Assembly: GCA_037178625.1 (NCBI GenBank)
Contig: CM074127.1
Span: 3,844,001 to 3,908,000 of the forward strand
DNA length: 64,000 bases
DNA from: Skeletonema tropicum
Lineage: Eukaryota; Bacillariophyta; Thalassiosirophyceae; Thalassiosirales; Thalassiosiraceae
Direction of reading: 5' to 3'
Shown: piece after piece, positions 61,700 to 64,000 of the stretch
Position numbering within the stretch: position 1 is the first letter of the stretch
Layout: the number at the start of each line of letters is the position of its first letter
The notes under the pieces: generated by a model
Database searches by the model: none
What the model saw: the letters and a program-made list of their open reading frames with translations, nothing else
Told to the model about the DNA's origin: nothing
Program-made: the position numbers and the translations under genes

Positions 61700-63654
61700 A
61701 TGACGATGACAACAACGCCCTTCCATGATCATGATCTACTCATCTTCTATCAAGGCACGCATCGTGGCAACAGTGCACGGCAGCTCAAATTTTCAGACAC
61801 TGTGCATTGTACACATAACTTCTCCTGCAATAATCCAACGATGTCATCGTCAACAATGAGTACAAACAATTATGTGGCTGCCAGTACTACACAAAAGTAT
61901 CTGCTGCAGCATCCACCACAGCATCAGCATACACCACAGCATGCATCATCTCCCAAACTAATTAAATTATCACCATCTCAATTATTCGTCTTATCAGAAT
62001 TGTCAGCAGTGCGGTCAAGAGAGAAGATATTATTTATTGCGTCCACTGAATCAACAGAGAGATACACCGCAAGATCATCCATCACCACACGCAGCCAAAC
62101 AAAGAGCAAGAAAAAGGCTGTCATTAAAAAAGAAACGGATTATCTTGTGTCCTTGTCAGCGTTACGATCAGAGAGGATGCTGCGTGATAGACGCAAACGC
62201 AGCAAAATGATGCCGACAACGAAAAGAGATGTGCGCAGTAATTGCCTTGTAGCATCGTCTGAAACGTCCCCAACCCAGCATTCGCCCGTTTTTAAAGCAC
62301 CCGTAGCAAAAAGGCGACCAAGAAGAAGAATGTTAGTACTACTTCACCTCCTTCCAACGTTATTATTAATGATATGCCGCCGATCAATTCCAGCAAATGC
62401 ACAACATGTGGCTTCATTCTTACAGAAGAAATTTATTTACGCGCTATCAAACTATCGCATGCGGTCTTCGACTCTTCTCGTTGTATCCAGTGTGCAGAAC
62501 GAGATATGCAGCTTCATCGCTCTTTTCAAAGGAATCGTCATATGCAGTCTCTGTATCATAGACAACAACAATTACCTAGAAGTTGTATCACACCAAATGA
62601 AACCATGTCAATCAACCTTGAAGTTTTTTTGAATAATCAACTGAAAACTTATGCGCCACTCATTATTAGCCTCTACGCAAGAACGGAGTGGAGAGTGAAT
62701 GTTATCGGCGTGGAGAACGATACATTGACCGCCAAAGAATACAATGATGAGGTTTGTGCTATAAATTGTGCTTTGTGGGATGCAGATGATACGGAGTCTC
62801 CACACCCAAATACGTTGCAGCATAATGATTCTGTAGATTTGACTGTTGTGAAACTTGGCAACCATAAAGGCAAATGGGACTTCCTTGCCATCTCTAACCC
62901 ACAGTATGATCAAAACAGCATGAATTCACTCTCCGCTCATGAGAACGAAAGTATTCTACGTCGTGTTAAAGCAAACAGACCAGGACCGGCATCTGGATTT
63001 CTACAGTTTCAAGAGGAGTCCTTCAGCCACACACGAGTGACACAAAAACCAACAAGTTTGATGTTAGCAGCGTCGCCGAGGGGATCGGCAATGAGGAAGC
63101 TGTACATCAATGATAACAATGTCATTAAGCTATGTAACTTCGGATACCCAAAGTTGTTGATGAACAGATTGACGAAAGAGGAGAAGCTACAGTACTCACA
63201 AAACAATCCATTCTATCAGAGCATATTAGTCAAAGAGGCGTTAGCCTACATTGCCTCGGTGGCATGTCTTGTTAGTTTGGGCATTATAAAGAACGACAAA
63301 TACTTCCCGCAGCTCAATGCAATCCTGAAGGAATGTGACGATGAATCAATTGAAATTGCACTTGTTAGATGGATGGCAAGCACTGGAGAAATGAGAAACC
63401 ACCAACAATTGCCTTGTCACACTGATAGCAACAAGTCCAACGACAAAGAGCACCCATTAGAATTGTACAGCATTCACAATCGAGTTGACTCCCAGCAAGG
63501 GCATGGTTTTCTTTATTTCCCACTTCAGAATTTCTGCCTGAGAGTTGCCTCTGACAAAAATGTCGTCGTTTGCAATCTTTCTCATTCGCCACATGCACCT
63601 GACAAGTCAAGAAATACTGATACTTGGTCTCGTGTTCATGGGCCATGGCCATAA
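61700..63654 (+). CDS. Unknown gene whose reading frame breaks near 62310
   Basis: Frame 1 runs from 61700 (ATGs at 61700, 61841 and others). It reads as protein (e.g. SPSQLFVLSELSAVRSREKI, then a Lys/Arg-rich part) to ~VFKAPVAK. Coding character then continues in another frame (KKATKKKNVSTTSPPSNVII, then the 426-codon frame from 62374 to the TGG-CCA-TAA at 63654). The switch falls at the run of five A at 62308-62312: a -1 shift there joins the frames without a stop. The downstream part has Cys pairs (CTTCGF, CIQCAE), a mixed alpha/beta body and no named domain. Causes: a real frameshift mutation, a sequence error in the A run, slippage, or an unseen intron. Function unknown. Confidence 0.5.
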
Positions 63655-64000
63655 AAAATTACGTCAGTTCTCATGGTTCATTTCTAAGGTAGTAACGAAG
63701 AAATAGATAGATAGATAGATTATTTTAGTCACTACTCTCTCTAGATACAAGTGTCAGTAGAGAAAGTGTCAGTAGAGAAAGAAGAATTTAAAGCTGCAGG
63801 TGATCGGGCTAGCCCTGAAGACACCTCTGTGCCAACTGCAATCAATATTTTTGGCACTTTTGTACATAAGTAGGAATCAATACTGCTACAAAATAGGAAT
63901 CAGTATTCCTTGCTAGGAATAAATACAGGAATAAGCAAGAAGAAAGAGAGAGAGTGAGGATCATAACAAACTATACCTGAAGCTTTCAAGACGACATAAC
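63655..64000. other. Right-edge intergenic sequence with short repeats
   Basis: A (GATA)4-type microsatellite (about 63703-63720) and a 15-bp tandem pair GTGTCAGTAGAGAAA (63751-63765, 63766-63780). No gene seen before the window ends. Confidence 0.45.

Overview
This is a eukaryotic nuclear window and almost certainly comes from a diatom, probably a centric one. Several proteins start with a signal peptide that ends in an ASAFAP-like motif (AxA^F) followed by a basic stretch, which is the bipartite plastid-targeting signal of diatoms. Examples are the release factor, the peroxiredoxin, the small ASAFAPSE protein, the lumenal cyclophilin, the SET protein and the K+ channel. Genes are mostly intron-poor with introns of about 70-180 bp, lie on both strands with no operons, and are often separated by less than 100 bp when convergent. 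I see no rRNA, tRNA, CRISPR array or prokaryotic signal.

Layout. 0-5.2 kb: 3' part of a leucine-rich-repeat protein, plastid release factor 1, a cAMP-receptor-like GPCR and a secreted isochorismatase-fold hydrolase. 5.4-12 kb: a proline-rich double zinc-module protein, an intergenic region with nested inverted repeats, NSF, a complete hAT-type MITE and a plastid peroxiredoxin. 12-20 kb: sorting nexin, DDX18/Has1 helicase, two small plastid-type membrane proteins and a membrane-anchored CS-domain protein. 19.6-35 kb: a BET-type bromodomain protein with three copies of an unnamed N-terminal module, an importin-alpha-like ARM protein with a Cys cluster, a UPF0029-AlkB fusion, a CorA/Mrs2 Mg2+ transporter with an EF-hand, a lumenal cyclophilin, a mitochondrial membrane protein whose first coding exon is only ATG, and Rab6. 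35-51 kb: SET methyltransferase, a secreted acidic protein with a duplicated 3' tail, a SAP-containing YqeH/NOA1 GTPase, CPSF73, a twin-CX9C (GCK) mitochondrial protein, a UBL-WLM protease, a Tyr-tail protein, formate-THF ligase and a second bromodomain-NET protein. 51.5-54 kb: a 184-bp tandem satellite. 54.4-64 kb: EMC2, an Atg14/UVRAG-like protein, Rab8-type GTPase, a plastid-type K+ channel with a C-terminal zinc ribbon, a gene-poor repeat-rich stretch, and an unknown gene whose reading frame breaks at an A run.

Functionally the genes are unlinked housekeeping and organelle functions: membrane traffic (NSF, Rab6, Rab8, sorting nexin, EMC2, Atg14), RNA processing (Has1, CPSF73), chromatin (two bromodomain-NET proteins), and plastid/mitochondrial translation, redox, ion transport and assembly. 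Several gene models needed short exons that are easy to miss (CPSF73 first exon, SET last exon, ATG-only exon). The most unusual items are domain fusions (UPF0029-AlkB, CorA-EF-hand, ARM-Cys cluster, plastid K+ channel-zinc ribbon), the satellite with alternating linkers, and the frame-broken gene near the right end.
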